The position numbers and the translations under genes were made by a program. This document shows, piece by piece, positions 1 to 6,877 of a stretch of 8,193 bases of DNA. This stretch comes from Patescibacteria group bacterium (GTDB lineage Bacteria > Patescibacteria > UBA1384 > XYA2-FULL-43-10 > 1-14-0-10-43-13): NCBI GenBank assembly GCA_023484645.1, contig JAMCZZ010000008.1, positions 1 to 8,193 of the forward strand, in the 5' to 3' direction. The notes below the pieces were generated by a model, which did not search any database, had not been told where the DNA came from, and saw only the letters and a list, made by a program, of their open reading frames with translations. Each line of letters opens with the position of its first letter. Position 1 is the first letter of the stretch.

Positions 1-38
1 CAGTCTCAATCCTTTTAATAAGTGATTTTTTTTATATC

Positions 39-64
39 TTAGGCAATAAAAAACCTGTGCCTAA
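39..64. repeat. Perfect 7-bp inverted repeat in the leader of the glycosyltransferase pair
   Basis: TTAGGCA (39-45) and TGCCTAA (58-64) are exact reverse complements separated by 12 nt. Neither side is followed by a T-rich tract in the direction needed for an intrinsic terminator: the T8 run at 25-32 lies 5' of it on the + strand. It could be an operator or a leader hairpin, or chance in AT-rich DNA. The rest of 1-117 shows no gene I can support. A TATACT hexamer at 70-75 resembles a -10 box but has no matching -35. Confidence 0.4.
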
Positions 65-117
65 ACCAATATACTGATTCTTGTTTTGACGAATAAGAAT
101 TAAACGAAAACCAATGT

Positions 118-1440
118 ATGCGAATTCTAATGATATCAGACCACGCTGATCCGTTAGCGGAAATAGGTTCAAAGGAAGCGGGTGGACAAAATATCTATGT
201 TTATAATTTATCACTTTTATTAGCCCGAGCAGGTTTCCATGTTGACGTTTTTACTCGATGGGACAAAAAGAATAAAAGGGAGGTTATAAAGATAAATCAT
301 CACTTGCGAATTATACGGGTAAAGGCTGGACCGAAAAAATATATGCCCAGGGATAATTTTTTAAAAGTACTTGATCAGTTTAGAGACAACATTATGAAAA
401 GGATTGAGACTGAGAATTTGTATTACGATGTCATACATACAAACTATTGGTTTTCTGGTTTAGCGGGAACCAAAATTGCGAAGAAGCTAAAGATCCCCCA
501 AGCACATATCCATCATTCAATAGGCAGAATGCGCTACGATATTTTAAAAAAATATAAATTGCAAAAGCAAGATTATCATTTTTTTCAGATCAGAATGAGG
601 TCAGAAAAGAAGATTGCCGATTCAAGTTCCATAATAATTGCTTCTAGTCCAGTTGAACAAAAATATATAAAAAGTCTATTTAAAATAGGTAAAGAAAAAA
701 TCGCAGTGATACCGATAGGGGTAGATCTAAAATATTTTCATCCCCAGAAATTTAGAAAAAAGAAGGTAGAGAGAAGCGAGGGAGAAAAGATTATTTTATA
801 TGTGGGAAGAATTGAATGGCGCAAAGGAATAAGCACTTTGCTTTATGCGATGAGAGAGGTTCTGGGCCAGCATCCTAAAGCAAAGCTATTAATTATTGGC
901 GGAGGCAGAACAAAATCGGCTAGAGAATTGGAACAAAGCGAGATAGAGCGCCAAGCGAAGATTATTAAAGAATTGAATCTAGAAAATAAGGTCTTTTATC
1001 TAGGGCCAAAGAGCCAGAAAGAGCTTTCCTATTATTATAACTTAGCTGATGTTTGTGTTGTTCCTTCTTATTATGAGCCTTTCGGAATTGTTCCACTTGA
1101 GGCAATGGCTTGTGGAACGCCGGTAGTTGCTACAAAAACCGGAGGACTACAATATACGATCAAGAATAATTCGACTGGACACTTAGTAAAACCAAGAAAT
1201 TTCAAAGATTTGAGTAAGAAGATATCTTTAGTTTTGAATCGAGGCAAAGGCTATTATTCAAAAAATTGTCTTCTGCGCATAAATAAAAATTTTACCTGGG
1301 AGGAAATTGTAAAACGGTATGCTGTCTTTTTAGAACAATTGGCTCTTAAAAAGGAGATTCATGAAAATCGCGATACTTTCTCCGTTCGAAGAATCTGTTC
1401 CTCCGGTAAAGTACGGTGGAACAGAGCTAGTCGTTTATAA
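118..1440 (+). CDS. Glycosyltransferase family 4, GT-B fold, sucrose-synthase/MshA-like
   Basis: A 440-residue retaining glycosyltransferase of the GT4 type, expected to move a sugar from a nucleotide-sugar to an unknown acceptor in the cytoplasm. The N-terminal domain starts at MRILMISDHADP and has the GGQN donor/acceptor loop (residues 22-25), as in sucrose-phosphate synthase and MshA relatives, then an HxHHSIGR segment near 130-137. The C-terminal domain has VIPIGVD (197-203), GRIEWRKG (230-237) and the E-x7-E motif E320-PFGIVPL-E328 followed by ACGTPVVA. ATG 118 is chosen because the fold begins directly after it; no Shine-Dalgarno is visible upstream. The last 26 residues (415-440) lie inside the next gene, in another frame, and look like translated out-of-frame sequence rather than conserved protein, so the true C-terminus may once have been near residue 412. 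Family is secure; substrate is not predictable. Confidence 0.9.
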   Translation: MRILMISDHADPLAEIGSKEAGGQNIYVYNLSLLLARAGFHVDVFTRWDKKNKREVIKINHHLRIIRVKAGPKKYMPRDNFLKVLDQFRDNIMKRIETENLYYDVIHTNYWFSGLAGTKIAKKLKIPQAHIHHSIGRMRYDILKKYKLQKQDYHFFQIRMRSEKKIADSSSIIIASSPVEQKYIKSLFKIGKEKIAVIPIGVDLKYFHPQKFRKKKVERSEGEKIILYVGRIEWRKGISTLLYAMREVLGQHPKAKLLIIGGGRTKSARELEQSEIERQAKIIKELNLENKVFYLGPKSQKELSYYYNLADVCVVPSYYEPFGIVPLEAMACGTPVVATKTGGLQYTIKNNSTGHLVKPRNFKDLSKKISLVLNRGKGYYSKNCLLRINKNFTWEEIVKRYAVFLEQLALKKEIHENRDTFSVRRICSSGKVRWNRASRL

Positions 1441-2401
1441 TTTAATAGAAGAATTGGTTAAGCTTGGACACGAAGTTACCCTTCTTGGTACCGGTAATTC
1501 AAGAACTAGTGCCAAGTTGGTGACCATTTTTGAAAAGCCTCTTCGCTCATGTGTGGAATCAAATACCCGGGAAATTTATAAAATTGTCGGAATTAGCAAA
1601 ATCGTCAGTATCCTGGCGAAAAATAAATATGACATAATTCATAATCATATCGGTTGGCGTTTTTTGCCTTTTAGTAAAGCGCTAAACACACCGGTCGTTA
1701 CCACCTTGCACGGTCCTCTGTCGATACCATTGCAACAGGAAATCTATGAAATCTGGAAAAAAGAAAATTACATAAGTATAAGTCTAAGCCAGCAACGACC
1801 GATGCCAAGCTTAAATTATGTCGGGAATGTTTACAATGGAATTGACTTCACTAAATTCCATTTATTTAAAAAACCAAATGATTACTTTGCTTTCTTGGGC
1901 AGAATGTCTCCAGAAAAAGGTCCAAAAGAAGCGATTGAAGTAGCCAAGAAAGCAGGAGTAAGATTGATTATGGCGGCGAAGGTAGACTTGGTTGATCGTC
2001 AATATTTCGAAAATAAAGTAAAACCTTTGATTGATGGTAAACAAATAAAATTCGTCGGCGAAGTGGACCATCCAGGCAAATTGGAATTATTGGGAAAAGC
2101 AAAGGCACTGATTGCCCCGATTCAATGGGAGGAACCATTTGGCTTGTATTTTATCGAGTCTCTTGCTTGTGGCACGCCAGTTATAGCTTTGAAGCGAGGA
2201 TCGGTGCCGGAGATTTTGATTGATGAAAAAAACGGTTTCATTTGTGAAAACTTAGCGCAAATGTGCTTGGCAACCAAAAAAATTTCCTCTATTGATCGCA
2301 AGTTTTGCCATGATCATGCTAAAGAAAATTTTAATTCGACCAAGATGGCAAGCAACTACCTAAAATGTTATAAGAAAGTATTAAATAGTTCTCGAATTTG
2401 A
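1361..2401 (+). CDS. Glycosyltransferase family 4, second of a pair
   Basis: A 346-residue GT4 glycosyltransferase with the GT-B two-domain layout. The N-terminal domain begins MKIAILSPFEESVPPVKYGGTE, where PPxxYGGTE forms the nucleotide-sugar enzyme's first glycine-rich loop (residues 14-22). It continues with IHNHIG (93-98) and TTLHGPL (114-120). The C-terminal domain has VYNGID (157-162), FLGRMSPEKG (178-187) and the E-x7-E motif E258-PFGLYFI-E266 followed by ACGTPVIA. The ATG start is supported by AAGGAG at 1351-1356, four bases upstream, and by the conserved N-terminus. The gene starts 80 nt before the upstream glycosyltransferase ends, so the two are very likely co-transcribed and translationally linked, suggesting consecutive steps of one glycoconjugate pathway. 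Its stop is TGA, showing that TGA terminates here. The acceptor and product are unknown. Confidence 0.9.
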   Translation: MKIAILSPFEESVPPVKYGGTELVVYNLIEELVKLGHEVTLLGTGNSRTSAKLVTIFEKPLRSCVESNTREIYKIVGISKIVSILAKNKYDIIHNHIGWRFLPFSKALNTPVVTTLHGPLSIPLQQEIYEIWKKENYISISLSQQRPMPSLNYVGNVYNGIDFTKFHLFKKPNDYFAFLGRMSPEKGPKEAIEVAKKAGVRLIMAAKVDLVDRQYFENKVKPLIDGKQIKFVGEVDHPGKLELLGKAKALIAPIQWEEPFGLYFIESLACGTPVIALKRGSVPEILIDEKNGFICENLAQMCLATKKISSIDRKFCHDHAKENFNSTKMASNYLKCYKKVLNSSRI

Positions 2402-2405
2402 ACTG

Positions 2406-2427
2406 GCTTGACCAGGAAGCTTTTTTT
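2406..2427 (+). terminator. Weak possible intrinsic terminator after the glycosyltransferases
   Basis: GCTT (2406-2409) can pair with AAGC (2417-2420) around a 7-nt loop, immediately followed by seven T at 2421-2427. The stem is only four base pairs plus a possible G-U, so it is weak. Its position, five bases past a stop codon and before a new operon, is what makes it plausible. Confidence 0.35.
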
Positions 2428-2436
2428 AACTAGACT
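2408..2436 (+). promoter_or_regulatory. Candidate sigma70-type promoter for the mre operon
   Basis: TTGACC (2408-2413, five of six matches to TTGACA) is spaced exactly 17 nt from TAGACT (2431-2436, four of six matches to TATAAT). Transcription would begin near 2443, leaving about 25 nt of leader before the TTG start. It overlaps the weak terminator hairpin. No stronger promoter is visible in the 66-nt gap. Confidence 0.4.
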
Positions 2437-2457
2437 TAAGGGGCAATAACTAATTTT

Positions 2458-2461
2458 AGGA
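2458..2461 (+). promoter_or_regulatory. Ribosome binding site deciding the mreB TTG start
   Basis: AGGA lies six bases before TTG 2468. No ATG is available in frame ahead of the conserved [10 protein letters not shown] segment, so this site supports a TTG start. In-frame TTG codons at 2489 and 2492 are alternatives without such a site. Confidence 0.55.
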
Positions 2462-2467
2462 TCTTTC

Positions 2468-3100
2468 TTGAAGAACCCATTCAATAAATTGTTGAATAAA
2501 TTTTCTCATGATATTGGCATTGACCTAGGAACTGCCAATACTTTAGTTTATGTAAAAGGAAGGGGAATCGCCATAAAAGAGCCCTCTGTCGTGGCCATAA
2601 ACAAAAGAACAAAGGAAATTCTAGCCATTGGAGAGGAAGCAAAACGGATGGTCGGACGAACTCCGGCTCATATAGTCGCTAAGAGACCTTTAGTCGACGG
2701 TGTAATTTCTGATTTTGAAGTAACAGAACAAATGCTTAGATATTTTTTTGATCGTGTTCACAGAGAAAAGTTTACAATTTTACCAAGACCTAGAGTAGTA
2801 ATAGGAATTCCGCACAGTGTGACAGAGGTTGAGCGTAGGGCGGTAGAAGAGGGGGCGATTAATGCCGGAGCGCGGGAAGTTTATTTGATTGAAGAGCCAA
2901 TTGCTGCTGCTATCGGAGCTAGATTGCCGATACAAGAGGCCTCGGGCAACATGGTTGTAGATATTGGTGGAGGAACAACGGAGGTGGCGGTAATTTCGCT
3001 CGGAGGCGTGGTCGCTTCTCGAAGCTTACGTATTGCTGGAGATGAGATGAATGAGGATATCATTCAATATGCTAGGGATAAATTTAATTTACTACTCTAG
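2468..3100 (+). CDS. mreB: Rod-shape actin homologue MreB, N-terminal part, ended by in-frame TAG
   Basis: MreB is the bacterial actin that polymerises with ATP on the inner membrane face and guides peptidoglycan elongation. These 210 residues cover subdomains IA, IB and the first part of IIA. Visible are an amphipathic start (FNKLLNKF), phosphate-1 loop [10 protein letters not shown] (15-24), connect-1 region [10 protein letters not shown] (74-83), [24 protein letters not shown], and phosphate-2 loop DIGGGTTE (165-172). The reading frame ends at TAG 3098-3100, at the place where MreB proteins carry the conserved (L/I)G-x-x-TAE segment. The rest of the protein follows in the same frame from 3101, and the total span to 3520 (351 codons including both stops) matches the usual MreB length of about 330-350. 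So this is one gene interrupted by a stop, not a short MreB. The start is TTG with AGGA six bases upstream. Identity is certain; whether the stop is real, read through, or an error is open. Confidence 0.93.
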   Translation: MKNPFNKLLNKFSHDIGIDLGTANTLVYVKGRGIAIKEPSVVAINKRTKEILAIGEEAKRMVGRTPAHIVAKRPLVDGVISDFEVTEQMLRYFFDRVHREKFTILPRPRVVIGIPHSVTEVERRAVEEGAINAGAREVYLIEEPIAAAIGARLPIQEASGNMVVDIGGGTTEVAVISLGGVVASRSLRIAGDEMNEDIIQYARDKFNLLL

Positions 3101-3103
3101 GTC

Positions 3104-3520
3104 TTGGTAAAATTGGATATAAAAATCAAAATCGGTTCAGTTATGGAAATGAGAGAGAAATTAGAAACACCGATGCGAGGAAGAGATCTTGTTACTGGTT
3201 TGCCCAAAGAAATTATTGTTAACGACACTCAGATCCGGGAGGCAATGAAAAAATCAGTCAACGCCATTATGGAGAGTATTCGCAATACTATGGAAGAGAC
3301 CCCACCTGAGCTTTTGGCGGATATTATGGACAAAGGAATAATTCTTGCTGGGGGCGGTGCCTTAATTAAAGGGTTGGATCACAGGATATCGCAGGAAACA
3401 GGCACACAAGTCCATATTGCCGATGATCCACTTACCTGTGTCGCGAGGGGAACGGGTATTGTGCTCGAAGATTTAGATCTACTTTCAGGGGTTCTTCTTC
3501 CAAAAGAGTTTTCAAGATAG
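3104..3520 (+). CDS. mreB: MreB C-terminal part (same frame, after the internal TAG)
   Basis: This segment continues the upstream mreB in the same frame and carries the rest of the actin fold. It includes IKIKIGS, the RGRDLVTGLPKEI strand-loop of subdomain IIB, SVNAIMESIRNTMEETPPEL, and the adenosine motif GIILAGGGALIKGL (about codons 291-304 of the full gene). It ends with DDPLTCVARGTGIVLED, typical of the MreB C-terminus. The nominal start at TTG 3104 has only AGG two bases upstream, and the next in-frame ATG (3143) has no ribosome site, so independent initiation is unlikely except by re-initiation after the TAG. It lacks the phosphate-1 and phosphate-2 loops and could not be an ATPase alone. 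mreC starts three bases after its TAG stop with only a poor ribosome site, so mreC translation probably depends on ribosomes finishing this segment. Confidence 0.9.
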   Translation: MVKLDIKIKIGSVMEMREKLETPMRGRDLVTGLPKEIIVNDTQIREAMKKSVNAIMESIRNTMEETPPELLADIMDKGIILAGGGALIKGLDHRISQETGTQVHIADDPLTCVARGTGIVLEDLDLLSGVLLPKEFSR

Positions 3521-3523
3521 ATT

Positions 3524-4303
3524 ATGAAAAAATATAGGATTTTATTAATCTTTTGTATAGCAATACTTTTTGTTTTGCTTGCTTTCCCTTCTGCCAAACA
3601 AGCATCGTCAAAATTTGTGATTATGGTGGCAAAGAAACCGGCAGAGTTTCTCTCAGAATTTGGGAGTAGAACAAAAAGATCTCTCTCTTTTTTTTATCAA
3701 ATTAGTGATTTGAGGAGACAGAACGCTGAGTTAAGCCAAAAAATTTCTGAATTTGAGGTGAGAGATAGCGATATTGTCGAATTAAAGCATGAAAATGAAC
3801 TGTTAAAAAAGGAATTGGGGTTCGCAGCTGACAATAAAGACAAAAGTCTCATCCCCTCCAAGATTATCAGCCGAGATCCAAGCAGTTTTTTTGATTTCGT
3901 CTTGATAGACAAGGGTGAAAAAGATGGGATCAAGAACAACATGGCAGTCGTTTCGGGAGGAGTCTTGATCGGTCAGGTCTCAACTGTTTACAGTACTGAA
4001 TCGAAAGTAACATTAATTACAAGCAAAGATTCGATCATTTTGGCAATGCTTCAAAACAGTCGTTCCAAGGGGGTCTTAAGGGGTGGAATATCGGGACTAG
4101 TTCTTGAAAATATAACTCAAGATGTGGTTTCTGAACGAGGAGAAAATATCATGACTTCAGGTCTTGATGGGGAGTTAAAGCCAGGAATCTTAATTGGCAA
4201 GGCAGGTAAAGTTCAGTCAGCTTCTTCCGATGTTTTTAAAAATATCTCGGTGGAGCCAATAGCTGACTTGTCCAAGCTCGAATTAGTTTTTGTTTTAAAA
4301 TGA
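3524..4303 (+). CDS. mreC: Rod-shape-determining protein MreC
   Basis: MreC is a single-pass membrane protein whose extracytoplasmic beta domains contact PBP2 and link it to MreB and MreD. The 259 residues show a short cytoplasmic start (MKKYR), one membrane segment (about 6-22), a coiled coil around residues 60-98 rich in charged heptads (RRQNAEL, ELKHENELLKKELG), and then the two beta domains. Family signatures are IISRDPSSFFDFVLIDKGEKDGI (114-136, conserved SRDP-x-x-F), MAVVSGGVLIGQV (140-152), GENIMTSGLDG near 206-216, KPGILIGKAGKV (219-230) and ISVEPIADLSKLELVFVL at the end. Length is normal. It starts three bases after the mreB stop without a clear Shine-Dalgarno, and its TGA overlaps the mreD ATG, so it is translationally coupled on both sides. 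Confidence 0.93.
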   Translation: MKKYRILLIFCIAILFVLLAFPSAKQASSKFVIMVAKKPAEFLSEFGSRTKRSLSFFYQISDLRRQNAELSQKISEFEVRDSDIVELKHENELLKKELGFAADNKDKSLIPSKIISRDPSSFFDFVLIDKGEKDGIKNNMAVVSGGVLIGQVSTVYSTESKVTLITSKDSIILAMLQNSRSKGVLRGGISGLVLENITQDVVSERGENIMTSGLDGELKPGILIGKAGKVQSASSDVFKNISVEPIADLSKLELVFVLK

Positions 4304-4794
4304 AATTTCTTTTCAAAATAATCTTAATTATAGTTCCTTTTATTCTCACCCTTCTTGACGTTTCTTTTTTTAGCCAATTTTCAATATTTGGTGCTACTAT
4401 TTTATCGCTTTACTCTATTATCCTTATCTACTCTTTCCTTGGCGAATTTGCTAATTTCTTGATTCTGGCGACTTCATCAATATTTCTTTTCTCAATTTTC
4501 TCCTCTGTCCCTGTTTGGCTCATTTTTATTTCATTTTTTATTATTCCTAGTGTTATTTTTTATTTAAGAAAAAACTTTTTCCCTAACTCCTCAATTCTTT
4601 TTGTCTCCTCTATCTTTTTATTATCTAATTTCATCTTCCAATTTCTACTTCTGGCTTATTCGAGGGAGTGGAACAATCAGGGACTCTTGGCTCTTGCCTA
4701 TTTTGTTTTTTTGAACTCTTTCTTCGGGATTTTAATATTTTTATTTGCCAAGAAAATGTTGAAGAAATATAAGAGAAACGAGGTTAAATTTTAA
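4300..4794 (+). CDS. mreD: Rod-shape-determining protein MreD
   Basis: A 164-residue, very hydrophobic protein with about five or six membrane segments (roughly 4-27, 30-50, 52-88 as two, 97-118, 131-150) and a basic C-terminal tail (AKKMLKKYKRNEVKF). MreD is a poorly conserved integral membrane component of the elongation complex. Here the assignment rests on length, hydropathy, the early LLDVSFF segment that resembles the start of other MreD proteins, and position between mreC and the PBP2 gene. Its ATG overlaps the mreC stop by four bases (ATGA) and its TAA overlaps the next ATG by one base, so translation is coupled. The coding strand is strongly T-rich, as expected from the Phe/Ile/Leu content. 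Sequence alone would give only 'membrane protein'; context gives the name. Confidence 0.85.
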   Translation: MKFLFKIILIIVPFILTLLDVSFFSQFSIFGATILSLYSIILIYSFLGEFANFLILATSSIFLFSIFSSVPVWLIFISFFIIPSVIFYLRKNFFPNSSILFVSSIFLLSNFIFQFLLLAYSREWNNQGLLALAYFVFLNSFFGILIFLFAKKMLKKYKRNEVKF

Positions 4795-6728
4795 TGGATA
4801 TATTCGGCAACTTTTACAATTTATCAGGTGACAACGCCAAGAGAGTAGTGAATAAGAAGGAAGAATCCGACTTTTCTTACTCTGATGTTACAATGGAGCC
4901 GATAGGCAAAGTAGAGGAGAAGGATGCCACTTTCTCTGTTTTGGGAGTAAAAGCATTTTTGATTATAATTTTTTGTATTTTGATTTCTCGGCTATTTATA
5001 CTTCAGATTGTAGAGGGTCAGTCAAATCAAAGCCTGGCTGAGGGAAATAGGATTAGACCTAGAGTGACAGAAGCTTCCAGGGGGGTTATTACGGACAAAA
5101 ATGGTGTTTGGCTTGCTCGGAACAAAGCGGACTTCGCACTTGTACTTTATCCATCCGATCTGCCCAAGAAGAAGGTGGACAGGGAAGAAGTTTATAATAA
5201 AATATCTAAAATCACCTCTATTCCGGCCCAAGATCTTCAAAATCAAGCTGAGGAAAACGGACTTTTGTCTTTGGATGAAGTACTCCTCCAGGAAAATGTT
5301 CCTCATGACGATGCTTTGATATTGGAAAAAAAGATTGCCGGTATTCCTGGAATTGAAGTGGCGCAAAAATCGGCTCGTGAATACGCGACTATTCCTGGGC
5401 TCAGTCATCTCCTTGGTTATACAGGAAAAATTTCTAAAGAAGATCTGAAGAAGAAGCCTGATTCTTTTCTCTCTGATCGAATTGGTAAAACAGGACTTGA
5501 AGCGATGTACGAGGATTATCTTAAGGGCAAACATGGGATTGAGCAGATTGAAAAAGATTCTAAAGGTAATGTGGTGCGAGTATTGGTTCAAGAGGGAAAT
5601 CAGGAGCCGATACCTGGTAGTAATGTCTCTTTGTATTTAGACAGGGGTCTGCAAGAGGCGGCAGTAAAGGCGCTTGATACAGGTATAAACGAAGCCAAAA
5701 AGTTTACTGGAGATGATAGTATAAATGCCGGTGTTGTGGCGGTTATGGACGTTAACACCGGAGGAATTTTGGCTATGGTTTCAACGCCATATTATGACAA
5801 CAATTTGTTTGCTACAAAAATCTCAAATGTTGATTACCAAAAATTAATCAACGATCAGAGTAACCCAATGCTGAACCGAGCTATTGCTGGTACTTATCCG
5901 CCCGGTTCTATCTCAAAAATTGTTTTGGCTTCTGCTGGATTATCAGAAAAAGCGATTACATCTGATACTTCTATCGAGACTCCCGAGACGATAAAAATCG
6001 GCGACTACACATTTCCTGACTGGAAATACCACACTGGAACGACAAACGTTGAACGGGCGATTGCAGAATCAAACAACATCTTCTTTTATGCCCTTGGTGG
6101 TGGCTTTGATAAAATCAAAGGCATTGGCATCGATAATATTAATAAATACTGGAGGTTGTTCGGTTTAGGGGAGGAGACAGGAATAGACTTACCAGGTGAA
6201 TCTTCTGGCTTTCTACCTAATCCAGAGTGGAAGAAAAAAAATAATGGCGAACCCTGGTATATAGGGGATACTTACCACGTTTCAATTGGCCAAGGTGATC
6301 TTTTGGTCACACCGATTCAGATGTTGCGAGCCACTGCTGCTATTGCCAATGGCGGTAAGCTTTTACAGCCTCAACTGGTGAAGAAGATTTCTGATTCAAA
6401 TGGCAATGTAATTAAAGAATTTAATCCTAGAATTGAGAGGGAAAACTTTATTGGCCAAAGCGTTATTAAAACGGTCCAGGAAGGAATGAGAATGACAATC
6501 ACAGAAGGATCGGCTAGGAACATGCAAGGATTACCTGTCAGTGTGGCGGGAAAGACGGGGACCGCCCAGTTTCAAAATAATCAAAAAATTGTTTTGGCTT
6601 CTGCTGGATTTGCTCCATACGAAAACCCTGAGATTGCTATTATCTCAATGATTGAAGGCGGTGGTGGCGGACATGAAATTGCAGCGCCTATTGCACGCGA
6701 AATTTTGAATTACTATTATACGAGGTAA
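4794..6728 (+). CDS. mrdA: Class B penicillin-binding protein 2 (elongation transpeptidase)
   Basis: PBP2 cross-links peptidoglycan during side-wall growth. The 644 residues comprise a long cytoplasmic tail (1-50), one membrane helix (about 51-73), the dimerisation/pedestal domain with RGVITDKNGVWLARN (96-110) and GLSHLLGYTGKI (202-212), and the transpeptidase domain from about 310. The catalytic set is complete: S372-I-S-K375 (SxxK, within PPGSISK), S426-N-N428 (SxN) and K587-T-G589 (KTG). VSTPYYDNNLF (329-339) and FAPYENPEIAI (606-616) are also typical. Oddity: residues 375-382 and 598-605 are both KIVLASAG and are encoded by an identical 27-nt stretch; at the second place PBP2 proteins usually have a HAWF/HALM-like segment. 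Start ATG overlaps the mreD stop (TAATG), with GAGG at 4780-4783. rodA, its usual partner, is not present in the window. Confidence 0.93.
   Translation: MDIFGNFYNLSGDNAKRVVNKKEESDFSYSDVTMEPIGKVEEKDATFSVLGVKAFLIIIFCILISRLFILQIVEGQSNQSLAEGNRIRPRVTEASRGVITDKNGVWLARNKADFALVLYPSDLPKKKVDREEVYNKISKITSIPAQDLQNQAEENGLLSLDEVLLQENVPHDDALILEKKIAGIPGIEVAQKSAREYATIPGLSHLLGYTGKISKEDLKKKPDSFLSDRIGKTGLEAMYEDYLKGKHGIEQIEKDSKGNVVRVLVQEGNQEPIPGSNVSLYLDRGLQEAAVKALDTGINEAKKFTGDDSINAGVVAVMDVNTGGILAMVSTPYYDNNLFATKISNVDYQKLINDQSNPMLNRAIAGTYPPGSISKIVLASAGLSEKAITSDTSIETPETIKIGDYTFPDWKYHTGTTNVERAIAESNNIFFYALGGGFDKIKGIGIDNINKYWRLFGLGEETGIDLPGESSGFLPNPEWKKKNNGEPWYIGDTYHVSIGQGDLLVTPIQMLRATAAIANGGKLLQPQLVKKISDSNGNVIKEFNPRIERENFIGQSVIKTVQEGMRMTITEGSARNMQGLPVSVAGKTGTAQFQNNQKIVLASAGFAPYENPEIAIISMIEGGGGGHEIAAPIAREILNYYYTR
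5915..5941 (+). repeat. 27-nt exact direct repeat, copy 1, inside mrdA
   Basis: Identical to 6584-6610. This copy encodes the region immediately after the catalytic serine (K375-IVLASAG), which fits the family at this place. Both copies are in the same codon phase. Confidence 0.95.
6584..6610 (+). repeat. 27-nt exact direct repeat, copy 2, inside mrdA
   Basis: Identical to 5915-5941, in the same codon phase, encoding K598-IVLASAG just before FAPYENPE. The resulting peptide fits the family poorly here, so this is the more likely acquired copy. Confidence 0.95.
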
Positions 6729-6768
6729 GGTAACAAGTGTATTTTTCCTGCTTTGGGAGCTTTGATTC

Positions 6769-6797
6769 TTGACAAGGCTTGTTAAATAATATAATAT
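6769..6797 (+). promoter_or_regulatory. Candidate promoter P1 for greA
   Basis: A perfect TTGACA (6769-6774) is followed after 17 nt by TAATAT (6792-6797) or after 15 nt by a perfect TATAAT (6790-6795). Either would direct transcription toward greA. The -35 lies within a 17-nt near-palindrome (6769-6785). Confidence 0.65.
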
Positions 6798-6807
6798 TCG
6801 CTATAAT
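6779..6807 (+). promoter_or_regulatory. Candidate promoter P2 for greA, overlapping P1
   Basis: TTGTTA (6779-6784) is spaced 17 nt from a perfect TATAAT (6802-6807). Transcription would start near 6814, giving a leader of about 64 nt before greA. P1 and P2 share DNA, so they would compete. Confidence 0.6.
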
Positions 6808-6829
6808 TCATTTGTAATTAAATATTTTG

Positions 6830-6866
6830 CACAACAGATTTATTTCTTGGTTGTGTTTTGTTTTCT
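6830..6866 (+). terminator. Terminator-like hairpin in the greA leader (possible attenuator)
   Basis: CACAAC (6830-6835) pairs exactly with GTTGTG (6850-6855). AGA (6836-6838) can pair with TCT (6845-6847), giving nine pairs with a 2-nt bulge and a 6-nt loop. The stem is directly followed by TTTTGTTTTCT (6856-6866). It lies between the candidate greA promoters and the greA ribosome site, so it would act within the leader, not on the PBP2 message alone. The stem is modest in GC, so strength is uncertain. Confidence 0.5.
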
Positions 6867-6877
6867 AAAGGTAAGAT

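Noticed and set aside
25..64. Intrinsic terminator of an upstream gene
   Set aside because: The T8 run precedes the inverted repeat on the + strand and becomes an A run after it on the - strand, so the order is wrong for both directions.
3098..3100. TAG recoding (a sense codon) as an explanation for the mreB interruption
   Set aside because: TAG ends greA and mreB at the expected places in this same window, so it acts as a stop here.
2399..4303. Alternative genetic code with TGA as glycine or tryptophan
   Set aside because: TGA ends the second glycosyltransferase and mreC at their natural ends, and no conserved position is filled by an internal TGA.
4567..4579. A 13-nt stretch in mreD matching the lysS break (G, six A, C, five T)
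   Set aside because: Low-complexity A/T run with no further similarity on either side; likely chance.
5022..5591. Long minus-strand open frame opposite the PBP2 gene (189 codons)
   Set aside because: It lies wholly within a confidently identified gene, has low-complexity out-of-frame composition, and no ribosome site or family likeness.
6750..6770. Terminator right after the PBP2 gene (GCT/AGC followed by a T-rich stretch)
   Set aside because: The stem is only three base pairs and the T tract is broken, so it is too weak to call.
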